Shown piece after piece: positions 52,831 to 62,077 of a DNA stretch of 64,000 bases. Numbering within the stretch: the first letter of the stretch is position 1; every line of letters begins with the position of its first letter. Below the pieces are notes generated by a model. The model searched no databases and was not told where the DNA came from. It worked only from the letters and a program-made list of their open reading frames with translations. The stretch comes from Alienimonas californiensis. Its GTDB lineage: Bacteria > Planctomycetota > Planctomycetia > Planctomycetales > Planctomycetaceae. The stretch lies in NCBI RefSeq assembly GCF_007743815.1, contig NZ_CP036265.1, positions 2,746,823 through 2,810,822 of the forward strand, given 5' to 3'. The position numbers and the translations under genes were made by a program.

Positions 52831-53006
52831 GCGGGGCGGGAGCGGTGGGAGCGGGCGTGGGGCGAGGCGGACGGGGCGGAATGGTAGCCCGGCTCCGCCC
52901 GTTCCCGAACCGCCCCGCAAAAGAGCCTCGCGGGACCGGCCGCTTTGCCCCCGCGCGCAGGGGCCGCGGACGGCGAGCGGAGGCGACGGAACCGCGGTTG
53001 CGGCGG

Positions 53007-54764
53007 TCAGTCGGCGCGGGTCTCGCCGACGGCGCGGTCGTCGTCGTGGCGGGGCCAGGCGAGGTGGAAGGTGGCGCCGTGGCCGTCCTCGCCGACGCCG
53101 CGGCTCTCCACGGTGATGTCCCCGCCGTGCTCCCGAAGGATCTTGCGGCTGACGGCCAGACCCAGCCCGGTGCCCTTGGAGCCCTTGCCGCTCTCGAACG
53201 GTTCGAAGATCGCCTCCGCCCGGTGGGGGGGCACGCCGGGGCCGTCGTCGGCGACGTTCACGCCCACGAAGTCCGATTCCGGCCAGTGGGCGGTGGCGAT
53301 CCGCACCAGGCCGCCGGTGCCCCCGCGGGCGTCGCGGCCCTCGGCGGCGGCGTCCACGGCGTTCAGGGCGACGTTCAGCACGGCCCGGTGCATGGCGTCG
53401 GCGTCGAACCAGGCCGGGGGCACGGCGGCGGCGTCCAGTTCGACCGAGACCCCCACCTCCGCCGCCCGGGCCCGGGCCAGACCGACGGCGTCGGCGACGG
53501 TCGCGGCGACGTCGCCCCGCTCCAACTCCGGCCGGCGATCCTTGCCGAACGTCAGCATGTCCGTGACGAGGTGCAGAATCCGCTGCTGGTTCCGCTCCAC
53601 GATCTCCCAACCCTGCCGGGCGAGGTCCTCGTCGTGGCGGTCCAGGCCCGTCTTCACCAGGTGCCCGCCCCCGCCGAGGCCCTGCAGGATGTTCTTGATG
53701 TGGTGGGACAGGGCGGAGATCGTCTGCCCGACCGCCGCCAGCCGTTCGGCCCGCACCAGCGCCGACTGATAGCGGACCGCCTCCACCGCCAGCGCCGCCT
53801 GCCGGCCGACGGCCAGCAGCATGTGGAGATGGTCGTCGGTGAACCGTTCCGGCAGCGGGTTGAGGATGCTGGAGCCGACGTCGACGGTGGTGTCGAGGTA
53901 CATCACCCCCTCCACGTCGTCCCGGCCGCGCAGGGGCACGCAGAGGGCCTCCCGCACGCCGGCGGCCATGATGCTCTGGGTCGGGTCGAACCGGGAGTCG
54001 TGGGCGGCGTTGCCAGTCCGCAGCGCCCGGCCGGTGCTGAGGACGTGATCGGCGATCGACCGGCTGACCGGCATCGGCCGTCCGCTGGCGCCGAGCGAAC
54101 CGCCGTTCAGACCGCCCACGGCGTCGCTGCGGGCGTGATCCCGGTCGCGGCGGGCGGCGGGGCGAAGGTGGCCCTCGGAGTCGGTCAGCAGCACGCAGCC
54201 GCGTTCCGCCCCGACGGCCTCCAAGGCCAGATCGAGTAGGCGGCCGAGCAGTTGCTCCGTGTTGAGCGTCGGGCGGACGGCCTCCTCGGTGACGCGGTAG
54301 AGCACCTGCAGGGTGGTCGCGGCGTTGCCGACCGGCGTCGCGGCCCGCCGCCCGGGGCTGGGCGGCAGCACGGAGAGCGTCGCGCCGGCCGGGTCGTCCC
54401 CGGCGGAGCCGACGAGGCTCACTCCGGCCCGGGAATCGTTGGAGGAAGGCTCCGAGAACAGCAGCGTCGTTCGGCCGACCTGCACGCGGTCGCCGTCGGC
54501 GAGGCGGGCGGGGCCCTTCAGCTTCGTCCCGTTCAGGAGCGTGCCGTTGGAACTGCCGATGTCGGACAGTTCATAGCGGGCGTCACCGCAACGAATGACG
54601 GCGTGCCGGCGGGAGACCTCCGTATCCCGCAGCCGCACCGGGTTCGCCGTCCCGCGGCCGATGCCGATCGGCACGGACTCCACGGCGGAATGGTCCGCGG
54701 TCGGCAGGGTAAACCGACGCCCGGCGTCCGGCCCGACGGTCACCAGCAGCGTACCGACAGTCAC
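53007..54764 (-). CDS. FHA-GAF sensor histidine kinase (orphan)
   Basis: A 585-residue soluble kinase starting at GTG 54764. FHA domain residues about 10-105 (GIGRGTANPVRLRDTEVSRRHAVI, DIGSSNGTLLNG). GAF domain about 155-325 (GAERGCVLLTDSEGHL, VPLRGRDDVEGVMYLDT). The histidine kinase core has the H-box ALSHHIKNILQGLGGG, the N-box VLNVALNAVDAAAEG, DDGPGVPPHRAEAIFEPF and GKGSKGTGLGLAVSRKIL. FHA implies that phospho-threonine inputs from Ser/Thr kinases feed a two-component output. No response regulator lies beside it. Confidence 0.92.
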   Translation of the reverse strand: MTVGTLLVTVGPDAGRRFTLPTADHSAVESVPIGIGRGTANPVRLRDTEVSRRHAVIRCGDARYELSDIGSSNGTLLNGTKLKGPARLADGDRVQVGRTTLLFSEPSSNDSRAGVSLVGSAGDDPAGATLSVLPPSPGRRAATPVGNAATTLQVLYRVTEEAVRPTLNTEQLLGRLLDLALEAVGAERGCVLLTDSEGHLRPAARRDRDHARSDAVGGLNGGSLGASGRPMPVSRSIADHVLSTGRALRTGNAAHDSRFDPTQSIMAAGVREALCVPLRGRDDVEGVMYLDTTVDVGSSILNPLPERFTDDHLHMLLAVGRQAALAVEAVRYQSALVRAERLAAVGQTISALSHHIKNILQGLGGGGHLVKTGLDRHDEDLARQGWEIVERNQQRILHLVTDMLTFGKDRRPELERGDVAATVADAVGLARARAAEVGVSVELDAAAVPPAWFDADAMHRAVLNVALNAVDAAAEGRDARGGTGGLVRIATAHWPESDFVGVNVADDGPGVPPHRAEAIFEPFESGKGSKGTGLGLAVSRKILREHGGDITVESRGVGEDGHGATFHLAWPRHDDDRAVGETRAD

Positions 54765-54858
54765 CGGGGCATCGGATTGTCGGGGGGAGGGGGCGGGGGG
54801 GCGTGTCGCGGAGCGACGAGCGGCCGTCTTGGCCGACTCGTAATGATAGCCGATCGCG

Positions 54859-55353
54859 CTACGCCAGCGGACCCTCCAGCGCCGCCGGATCGTCCGGCGG
54901 GGGGGCGTTCGCGTCCGGGGACGCCGATTCGGACGGGAGAAGCGGTTCGGTAACCTCTCCCTCCGGCGCCGTCTGATCGGGCGCCGCGTCGCCCGGCGCC
55001 GTCTGGCCGGGGGGGCCGGAGGTGGGGAATCCCGGCGGGGGCCCGGCGCCCTGCTGCACACGGCGGCCCGGGGGCAGCGCGCCGCCGGGTTCGATCGTCA
55101 GCGGGACCGCGAAGGGGCCGGCCGGGGCGGCGGCGGGGCCGCGGCCCATCCGGGAGAGGGCTTCGCGGTCCGTCGGCCCGGCGGGCACCTCGCCGGCCAC
55201 CACAAGGTTGAAGCGGTAGGTCCCGCTGAACCCCATCGGCAGATCGTAATCCGGCCGCGGCGAGATGTGCCGGTGCAGACCGCAGCCGCACAGCGTCGTC
55301 GCGGCCGCGGCGACGGTCAGGGCGAGCGGTGCGAATCGTGGCGGAAACCTCAC
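54859..55353 (-). CDS. Putative lipoprotein, hypothetical
   Basis: A protein of about 164 residues. GTG 55353 yields a textbook lipoprotein signal (RFAPLALTVAAAATTLCGCG); an ATG at 55407 would add 18 charged residues before it. Mature part: HRHISPRPDYDLPMGFSGTYRFNLVVAGEVP followed by Pro/Ala/Gly-rich low complexity. It lies 94 nt upstream of the FHA kinase on the same strand. Function unknown. Confidence 0.55.
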   Translation of the reverse strand: MRFPPRFAPLALTVAAAATTLCGCGLHRHISPRPDYDLPMGFSGTYRFNLVVAGEVPAGPTDREALSRMGRGPAAAPAGPFAVPLTIEPGGALPPGRRVQQGAGPPPGFPTSGPPGQTAPGDAAPDQTAPEGEVTEPLLPSESASPDANAPPPDDPAALEGPLA

Positions 55354-55517
55354 CCCCAACGCATCGGCCCGCACGACCCGCGCACGCCGGTCCGGGCTCG
55401 GCGGCACCGAACCGGGAAGGGCGGGGGGCCGTGCGGGTCGTGCCGACGGCGCGGGCGGTCACGGACCGAAACCTTCAGAAATCGGAGGTTCAGCGACCGG
55501 GGCTCAACAAGCAGGAC

Positions 55518-56126
<609 letters not shown>

Positions 56127-56294
56127 GAGATTTCTCGAACGTGAGGGGACGAATCCGTAGCCCTGCATTGTGGAAGCCGCCCTCCGGACGAACAACCGCA
56201 CCATCCGGTCGCGTCGGCGGAACCGGGCTCATCACTGTCCTTCTCCCCGCACGCGTCGGGGGGTTCTCCCCACCCCCCGCGGCGGATCGGGGGC

Positions 56295-57212
56295 GTGGTC
56301 GGGCTTCACGGAGGCTTTACACTTCCGATCCGTCTGCCGCCTGCCGCCCCGCCCGCCCTCCGCGGCGGCGCCCTCCCGTCCGCGAGCGTTCCCGTTTCGT
56401 CCTCCCCCCGCACGCTGACCACCCTGCCGGTCTACAACGAGGTCACCCACTTGCGCCCCGTGCTGGGCGAGGTGCTACGCTACGCCGACGCGATTCTCGC
56501 GGTGGACGACGGCTCTACCGACGGCAGCGGACCGCTGCTGGACGAACTGGCGGAGGAGTGGGCCGAGGAAGAAGGGTGCTGCGAACTGGTCGTCCTGCAC
56601 CAGCCGGAGAACCGCGGCTACGGGGCCGCCCTGGTCGCCGCTTTCGACGCCGCGGTGGAGCTCGGTTACGACCGGCTCGTCACGATCGACTGCGACGGCC
56701 AGCACCAGCCGGCGCTGATCCCGGCCCTCGCCGCGGCGCTGGACGGTGACGGAAAACATGTGTCCGGGCCGGTCGACATGGTCTCCGGCAGCCGGTACGC
56801 CGCGGAGTTCGCCGGCGACAGCGACGCCCCGGAGGACCGCCGGGCCATCAATCGGCTCGTCACCCGCTTCCTGAACGAACGGTTGGGCGCGGCGTGGGAC
56901 GTGACGCTCACGGACGCCTTCTGCGGGTTCAAATCGTACCGGGTCGAGGCGTTGAAGAAGCTGGCGATCACGGACCCGGGTTACGCCATGCCGCTGCAAC
57001 TTTGGGTGCAGGCCGCCGCCGCGGGGCTGAAGATCGCGGAATACCCGGTGCCGCGCGTGTATCTTGAGGAGGAACGCAGCTTCGGCGGGTCGTTGGACAA
57101 ATCGGAGGCCCGGCTGGCCCACTACCGCGACGTGCTCTCGGCGGAACTGGCCCGGCATTCGCAGTTGCCGAGCGAGCCGGACACCGCGTCGTTCCTCGTG
57201 CTGCCAGGTTAG
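56295..57212 (+). CDS. GT2 family glycosyltransferase
   Basis: A protein of about 305 residues from GTG 56295; the start is uncertain because the first 37 residues are low complexity and no better start is near the domain. Domain features are TTLPVYNEVTHLRPVLGEVL, AVDDGSTDGSGPLLDEL, VTIDCDGQHQPALIPAL (the acidic metal site), SGSRYAAEFAG and DAFCGFKSYRVEALKKL. This is like polyprenol-phosphate or teichoic-type GT2 proteins without membrane helices. Acceptor unknown. Confidence 0.83.
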   Translation: MVGLHGGFTLPIRLPPAAPPALRGGALPSASVPVSSSPRTLTTLPVYNEVTHLRPVLGEVLRYADAILAVDDGSTDGSGPLLDELAEEWAEEEGCCELVVLHQPENRGYGAALVAAFDAAVELGYDRLVTIDCDGQHQPALIPALAAALDGDGKHVSGPVDMVSGSRYAAEFAGDSDAPEDRRAINRLVTRFLNERLGAAWDVTLTDAFCGFKSYRVEALKKLAITDPGYAMPLQLWVQAAAAGLKIAEYPVPRVYLEEERSFGGSLDKSEARLAHYRDVLSAELARHSQLPSEPDTASFLVLPG

Positions 57213-57256
57213 CCGTCCTCGCCGCGTGAGCCGTCCTCTTGAAGAGGACGGCTAAC
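57208..57256. repeat. Intergenic hairpin (GTTAGCCG family)
   Basis: GTTAGCCGTCCTC (57208-57220) can pair with GAGGACGGCTAAC (57244-57256). Alternatively AGCCGTCCTCTT (57229-57240) pairs with AAGAGGACGGCT (57242-57253). Two mutually exclusive stems share the right arm. It is of the same family as the hairpin at 22861, and the first arm includes the TAG stop of the GT2 gene. Confidence 0.7.
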
Positions 57257-57279
57257 GCCCACCCCTGATCCCCTCGCCC

Positions 57280-59007
57280 GTGAAATCCGCCCTGACCGCC
57301 GCCGGCCCCGCCACCGCCGCTGATTTCCTCGGGCCGGGCGCCCCCTCGCTGCGGGTGCCGCGGGAGGATCGGGCGATCCTGTCCGTGCCGGGGCTGAACG
57401 CCCTGCCAGGACTGGCGGGGGCGAACGCGGCCGCTGTTGCGGAGGGCTCGGCCGCCGCCGGGCTGGACCTGCAGGGCCGACCGCTGGGGGCGCTGCGGGA
57501 CTGGACGCGGCAGACGATCCTGCCGGCGGCGGCGACCTACACCCGCTCGCTGGGCGTGACGGTCGACGACCCGGACCCCGCCGCCCCGCTGATCGCCGGC
57601 GGGCACCAGCCGGAGCTGTTTCACCCCGGCGTGTGGGCGAAGAACTTCGCCCTGGGCCGCGTCGCTCGGCAGCTGTCCTCCCCGGGCAGCCGCGGCACGG
57701 CGCTGAACCTCGTGATCGACTCCGACCTGCTGCCCGGCACGCGGGTGCGGGTGCCGGCCGGCACCCGGCGCTCGCCGGGGGTAGAGTCCGTGCCGTTCGA
57801 TTCGGACCGCTCCCCCCGCCCGTGGAGCAAAGCGGCGGTCCGCGACCCGATTCTGTTCGACTCCTTCGGCCTGCGGCTCGCCGAGAAGCTGGAGCCGTTC
57901 GGGCTGCGGCCGCTCGCCGCCGATCATTGGGTGAAGGCCTGCTGCGGCGACCGGCTGGCCCACCGGCTGACGGCCTTCCGGCGGGGCGTGGAGGGGGAAT
58001 GGGGGCTGTCTAACCTGGAGATCCCCATCGGGCAGGTCTGCGAATCGGAGCCCTTCCTCTGGTTTGCCGGCCACCTGATCGCCCACGCGGCCCGGCTGCG
58101 GGAGGATCACAACGCCGCCCTGGACGACTACCGCGACCAAGCCGGGGTGAAGGCGGAGAACCGCCCGGTCCCGCCGCTCTCCCGGGTCGCTTCCAAGGCC
58201 GCCGGCGAAGCGATCGAGCTGCCGTTCTGGGTTTGGGACGACACGAATCCGACCCGCCGCCGCGTGTTCGTCCGACAGGTCGGCCGGTATCGGATGGCGC
58301 TGTCCGACGGGGCGCCCGGGGAGGGGGAGGACTTCGCGGAGTTCCCGCTCTCCGAGACCATGGACGCCTGCTGCGTCGTTGAGGAGTTGAAGAAGCTCCC
58401 CGCCCGCGGCGTGCGGCTGCGGACCCGGGCCCTGGCGACGACGCTGTTCGCCCGGTTGTGCTTGGGCGACCTGTTCCTGCACGGCATCGGCGGGGCGACC
58501 TACGACGCGGTCACGGACGGCATCGTCCGCCGATTCTTCGGGATCGAACCGCCCGCCTACGCCGCGGTCTCCGCCACCGTGCACCTGCCGTTCGCCCAAT
58601 CCTTCGGGGCGGACCCGGCGGGCGTGGGCGCGTTGGAACGCCGGCTGCGCGACCTGCGGTTCAACCCGGACCGCCATCTGCCGACCCCGCCGGCCGCCGC
58701 CGAGGGGCTGATCGACCGCAAGGAGGCGTTGATCGCGGAGCAGCGGGACGCGGCCGTCCACGGTCTGACCCGCTCCGAGCGGCGAGCCCGCACCGCCGCC
58801 AACGCCGCCCGCCGGGAGGCATTGAACGAGGTGAACGCCGCCCTGGGCCGGTTCGTCGCCGACCGGGCCGCCGCCGCCCGGGCGGAACTGGCGGATCTGG
58901 AGGAGCGGCTGGCCGCCGACAAACTGCTGACCAGCCGCGAGTTCAGCTTCGCCGTCTTCCCCGAGGACGTGCTGCGGCCGTTCCTCACGGGCATCCTCAA
59001 CGGTTGA
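57280..59007 (+). CDS. Conserved hypothetical protein, possibly BshC-like
   Basis: A 575-residue protein starting at GTG 57280. Early on it has LIAGGHQPELFHPGVWAKNFALGRVA followed by ALNLVIDSDLLPG, which resembles the 'TGQQ-G-L-x-G-P' and following strand of BshC, the cysteine ligase of bacillithiol synthesis. Late in the chain FLHGIGGATYDAVTDGIVRRFFG is well formed and probably catalytic or binding. Residues about 490-555 form a long charged coiled coil, as BshC also has. I would call it a distant BshC-like or ligase-like protein at low confidence; otherwise unknown. Confidence 0.65.
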   Translation: MKSALTAAGPATAADFLGPGAPSLRVPREDRAILSVPGLNALPGLAGANAAAVAEGSAAAGLDLQGRPLGALRDWTRQTILPAAATYTRSLGVTVDDPDPAAPLIAGGHQPELFHPGVWAKNFALGRVARQLSSPGSRGTALNLVIDSDLLPGTRVRVPAGTRRSPGVESVPFDSDRSPRPWSKAAVRDPILFDSFGLRLAEKLEPFGLRPLAADHWVKACCGDRLAHRLTAFRRGVEGEWGLSNLEIPIGQVCESEPFLWFAGHLIAHAARLREDHNAALDDYRDQAGVKAENRPVPPLSRVASKAAGEAIELPFWVWDDTNPTRRRVFVRQVGRYRMALSDGAPGEGEDFAEFPLSETMDACCVVEELKKLPARGVRLRTRALATTLFARLCLGDLFLHGIGGATYDAVTDGIVRRFFGIEPPAYAAVSATVHLPFAQSFGADPAGVGALERRLRDLRFNPDRHLPTPPAAAEGLIDRKEALIAEQRDAAVHGLTRSERRARTAANAARREALNEVNAALGRFVADRAAAARAELADLEERLAADKLLTSREFSFAVFPEDVLRPFLTGILNG

Positions 59008-59020
59008 CCCGCTCCGCCGT

Positions 59021-59098
59021 TGGAACCGCGACCGTCAGGGAGCCGGCCCCTGCGGCGCGGTCCCGCGGAGAGCCGGCTCCCTGACGGTCGCGGTTCCA
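59021..59098. repeat. Perfect 27-bp intergenic inverted repeat
   Basis: Left arm 59021-59047 (TGGAACCGCGACCGTCAGGG...) and right arm 59072-59098 are exact reverse complements with a 24-nt loop, 13 nt after the 575-aa protein stop. Unlike the other families in sequence but identical in design. Confidence 0.82.
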
Positions 59099-59113
59099 GT
59101 CCCCTCTCGCGCC

Positions 59114-60121
59114 ATGCCCGATCGCGTTCTCATCGTCGACGTCCCCTGGGACGATCTCTCCCTGGAACGGGCCGAGCTGGAGAAGGTCGGGGCGGAGTTG
59201 GTGCGGGCCTCGGCGAACGACCCGGCGACGCTTGCGCGGGAGATCGTCGGTTGCTCCGCCCTACTGACCGACTGGACGCCGATCCCCGCCGCCGTGCTGG
59301 AGGCGGGGGGCGACAGGGACGGCCCGCTGCGGCTGGTCGCCCGGATGGGGACGGGGGTGGATCACATCGACCTCGCCGCCGCCGCCCGGCTGGGCATCCC
59401 GGTGACGCGGCTGCCGGATTACTGCGTGGAGGAGGTCGCCGACCACACGCTCGCCCTGCTGCTGGCGATCCGCCGGCGAGTCGTCGAGGACGCCGCCGCG
59501 GTCCGGCGGGGCGAGTGGGAGGAGGTGCACGTCGGCGACCTGCGGCGGTTGCGGGGCAATGTGTTGGGGCTAATCGGCTTCGGCCGCACTGCCGCCGCGG
59601 TGCGGGAGCGGGCGCTGCCGTTCGGGTTCACGGTCCTCGGCGAGAACCGCACGGGGGATGACCGCGGCACCGGCTGCGAGATGGTCGCGCGGGCGGAGTT
59701 GCTGGAACGCAGCGACGTGGTTTCGCTGCACGCCCCGCTGTCGGCGGAGACCGCCCGAATGGTCGACGCCGCCTTCCTCGCCCGGATGAAGCCGGGGGCC
59801 GTGCTGCTGAACGTGGCCCGCGGCGGGCTGATCGACGCCGATGCCGTCCTCGCCGCATTGGAGAGCGGCCGGCTGGCGGCGGTGGGGCTGGACGTGTTCG
59901 AGTCGGAACCGCCGGGGGAACGCCCCGAAGATTGGCACCCGCTGGTCCGGCATCCGCGGGCGATCGTCACGCCGCACACCGCGTTTCTCAGCCGGGAGAG
60001 CCTCGTCGAGATTCGCGCCCGCCCCGCCCGCCAGGTCGCCGACGCCCTCGCCGGCCGCCGGCCGGAGCATCTGGTCGACCCGACGGTGTGGGAGCGGCGC
60101 GAGACGACCCGGCGGAGCTGA
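59114..60121 (+). CDS. D-isomer-specific 2-hydroxyacid dehydrogenase, CtBP-like
   Basis: A 335-residue NAD-dependent oxidoreductase. The substrate domain starts RVLIVDVPWDDLSLE; next come RMGTGVDHIDLAAAARLGIPV, the Rossmann GLIGFGRTAAAVRERA, LLNVARGGLIDADAV with catalytic Arg, GLDVFESEPP with Glu and TPHTAFLSRESLVEIR with His. The LSRES and position of Glu fit the C-terminal-binding-protein-like subfamily. Exact substrate unknown. Confidence 0.9.
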   Translation: MPDRVLIVDVPWDDLSLERAELEKVGAELVRASANDPATLAREIVGCSALLTDWTPIPAAVLEAGGDRDGPLRLVARMGTGVDHIDLAAAARLGIPVTRLPDYCVEEVADHTLALLLAIRRRVVEDAAAVRRGEWEEVHVGDLRRLRGNVLGLIGFGRTAAAVRERALPFGFTVLGENRTGDDRGTGCEMVARAELLERSDVVSLHAPLSAETARMVDAAFLARMKPGAVLLNVARGGLIDADAVLAALESGRLAAVGLDVFESEPPGERPEDWHPLVRHPRAIVTPHTAFLSRESLVEIRARPARQVADALAGRRPEHLVDPTVWERRETTRRS

Positions 60122-60148
60122 ACCGAAACGCGTGGAAGACCGATTTCT

Positions 60149-60342
60149 CCCCTCTCCCTTAAGGGAGAGGGGCCGAGGGTGAGGGGGCAGCACGGTTAAC
60201 CCGCCATCGCTCTTCTCACCCGCCTTCGCTCTTCGCAGCGGAGACCCGGAGGCGGGAGAGGGAACGGACCCTGAACGGCGAGCGGGCGCCGCGGCCCCCT
60301 CACCCCCGACCCCTCTCCCCCAAAAGGGGGCGAGGGGAGAGA
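60149..60342. repeat. Composite CCCTCTCCC-type inverted repeats
   Basis: A perfect 24-bp palindrome (CCCCTCTCCCTT / AAGGGAGAGGGG, 60149-60172) is followed by CCGAGGGTGAGGGGG. That segment can pair with CCCCCTCACCCCCG (60296-60309). A second imperfect hairpin CCCCTCTCCCCC / GGGGGCGAGGGG follows. Such repeats are widespread in high-GC bacteria as REP-like elements. They fill most of the gap between the dehydrogenase and the 59-aa protein. Confidence 0.65.
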
Positions 60343-60373
60343 GCGGGGACGGAACTTCGGCCCGCCGCTCGCC

Positions 60374-60553
60374 CTACCCCCCGTAGGCTTTCACGCCGCT
60401 CTTGAGGGCCAGCCAGCCGATGCCGATGACCGTCAGGCAGAGGATGATATACCCGACCGGCGTGATGTTGATCCACAGTTCGTAGACCCAGTTCGCGTAC
60501 CAGGCCGCGTACCAGCGGACGCTGTCCCACAGTGAGTTGAGGAGGGTCGACAT
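60374..60553 (-). CDS. Small membrane protein (59 aa), hypothetical
   Basis: A 59-residue protein from ATG 60553 to a TAG at 60374. Its aromatic-rich N-terminal helix (LWDSVRWYAAWYANWVYEL) is followed by one membrane helix (VGYIILCLTVIGIGWLALKS) and KAYGG. The amphipathic/aromatic composition and clean frame argue for a real gene. It lies downstream of proB on the same strand (148 nt after the proB end), perhaps with its own promoter. No family recognised. Confidence 0.6.
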   Translation of the reverse strand: MSTLLNSLWDSVRWYAAWYANWVYELWINITPVGYIILCLTVIGIGWLALKSGVKAYGG

Positions 60554-60700
60554 CGGGCCGGGCGGCGGGGGGAGAACGCGGGTCGCCGAAACCCTGCGTC
60601 ACGCCGCGGCGGGCCGCGGGGCGGCGCGACCCCGCCGCCGCGTTCCCGCCGTTGCCGTTTCGCCACACGCCGGCGCCGTCGGACGCTGGCGGGCGGCCGC

Positions 60701-61810
60701 TCACCCCGCGGCGGGGCGGGTGAGGGTCAGGTTGTCGCGGTGGATGACCGTCACGTCCGGTACCCCGCCGAGCAGTTCGGCAATGGCGTCGGTGCGGCGG
60801 CCGGCGACCCGGCGGAGTTCGTTCGAGGAATAGTTCGACAAGCCCCGGGCGAACTCCTTGCCGCCCGGCGTGAGCACCCGCACCGGGCCGCCGCGGGGGA
60901 AGTCGCCGGCGACGGCGCTCACGCCGATCGGCAGCAGGCTGCGGCCACGTTCGTTCAGGGCGCGGACGGCGCCGAAATCGACGGTGATCTCGCCGGCGGG
61001 CAGCAGGGTGAAGCCGATCCACCGCTTCCAGGCGGTGGGGGCGTCCGGCTCGCCGCGGATCAGCGTGCCGACCGGCTGGCCGTCGACGATGCGATCGAGC
61101 ACGTCGTCGTCGCGGCCGTCGGCGAGGATCGTGTCCACCCCCGCCGCCGCCGCGTCCCGGACGGCTTCGAGCTTTGAGGCCATCCCCCCAGTGCCCAGCC
61201 GCGTGCCGGTGCTGCGGGCCAGGCGGAACAGCCCGTCGTCCCAGCGTTCGATCAGGGAGATGACCTTCCCGCCCTGCTCCGGGTCGCCGTCGCACAGGCC
61301 CGGGGCGCTCGTCAGGATCACCAACAGCGGGGCCGGCACCAGGCCGGCGGTCATCACGGCGAGGCGGTCGTTGTCGCCGAGCGAAATCTCCGCGGTGGAG
61401 ACGGTGTCGTTCTCGTTGACGATCGGGACCGCGGCGAATTCCCGCAGGGTCGCCAGCGTGTTGCGGGCGTTCAGGTAGCGGGTGCGATCGCGGAAGTCGT
61501 CCGCCCCCAGCAAAATCTGCGCGGCCCGCAGGCCGTGGCTGCGGAGCGACTCGTCGTACCAGCGGATCAGCCGCGCCTGTCCGGCGGCGGCGGCGGCCTG
61601 CAGGTGGGCGAGGTCCGTGGGGCGGCGGTCCAGCCCCAACAGGTCCAGCCCGGCGCCGACCGCCCCGCTGCTGACCAGCACCACCCCGCGCTCCGGCGTG
61701 CGGGCGCGGGCGATCTGGGCGGACAGCGAGGCGATGCGGTCGCGGTTCGGGCGGCCGTCGGGGCCGCTGAGCACATTGGTGCCGACTTTCACCACCAACG
61801 TCCGTTTCAC
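60701..61810 (-). CDS. proB: Glutamate 5-kinase
   Basis: A 369-residue enzyme, the first step of proline synthesis. GTG 61810 begins the typical [14 protein letters not shown]. Other blocks are [42 protein letters not shown] and [22 protein letters not shown]-terminal PUA domain ([30 protein letters not shown]) is present, as in long-form ProB. The family length of about 367 supports this start over several longer frames. It is divergent from purF with 267 nt between starts. proA is not adjacent. Confidence 0.93.
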   Translation of the reverse strand: MKRTLVVKVGTNVLSGPDGRPNRDRIASLSAQIARARTPERGVVLVSSGAVGAGLDLLGLDRRPTDLAHLQAAAAAGQARLIRWYDESLRSHGLRAAQILLGADDFRDRTRYLNARNTLATLREFAAVPIVNENDTVSTAEISLGDNDRLAVMTAGLVPAPLLVILTSAPGLCDGDPEQGGKVISLIERWDDGLFRLARSTGTRLGTGGMASKLEAVRDAAAAGVDTILADGRDDDVLDRIVDGQPVGTLIRGEPDAPTAWKRWIGFTLLPAGEITVDFGAVRALNERGRSLLPIGVSAVAGDFPRGGPVRVLTPGGKEFARGLSNYSSNELRRVAGRRTDAIAELLGGVPDVTVIHRDNLTLTRPAAG

Positions 61811-62077
61811 CCGTTCGAAGTCGTCGGCGACGAACTCCTGGGCGAGCCGGGCGTGCGGTTCCGCCGTGGACGGCGGGGTGCGATCGGCGGGGGAAGCGAA
61901 CGGTTGGACGATGACGGAACGCGGGGTTCGAGGGGAAGGGAGGCGGGCGATGCGAACGGTCGTCGCGGGAGCGGCGGCCGGCGGATGACCGGGGAGGCCG
62001 TCCGCGGTAGAATAGCGTCCGGCCCGCCCGGTCCCGCGCTCCCTCTCCACGACCCGCCTCGGGCGGATCCCTTCCCC

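Noticed and set aside
50164-52887. A 907-codon frame on the plus strand opposite the glucosidase gene
   Set aside because: Complement of a real GH63-like gene in the stop-poor antisense phase; no domain or plausible composition.
60149-60342. A CRISPR array
   Set aside because: The repeats are inverted, unevenly spaced and C/G homopolymer-rich; no regular direct repeat-spacer pattern exists.
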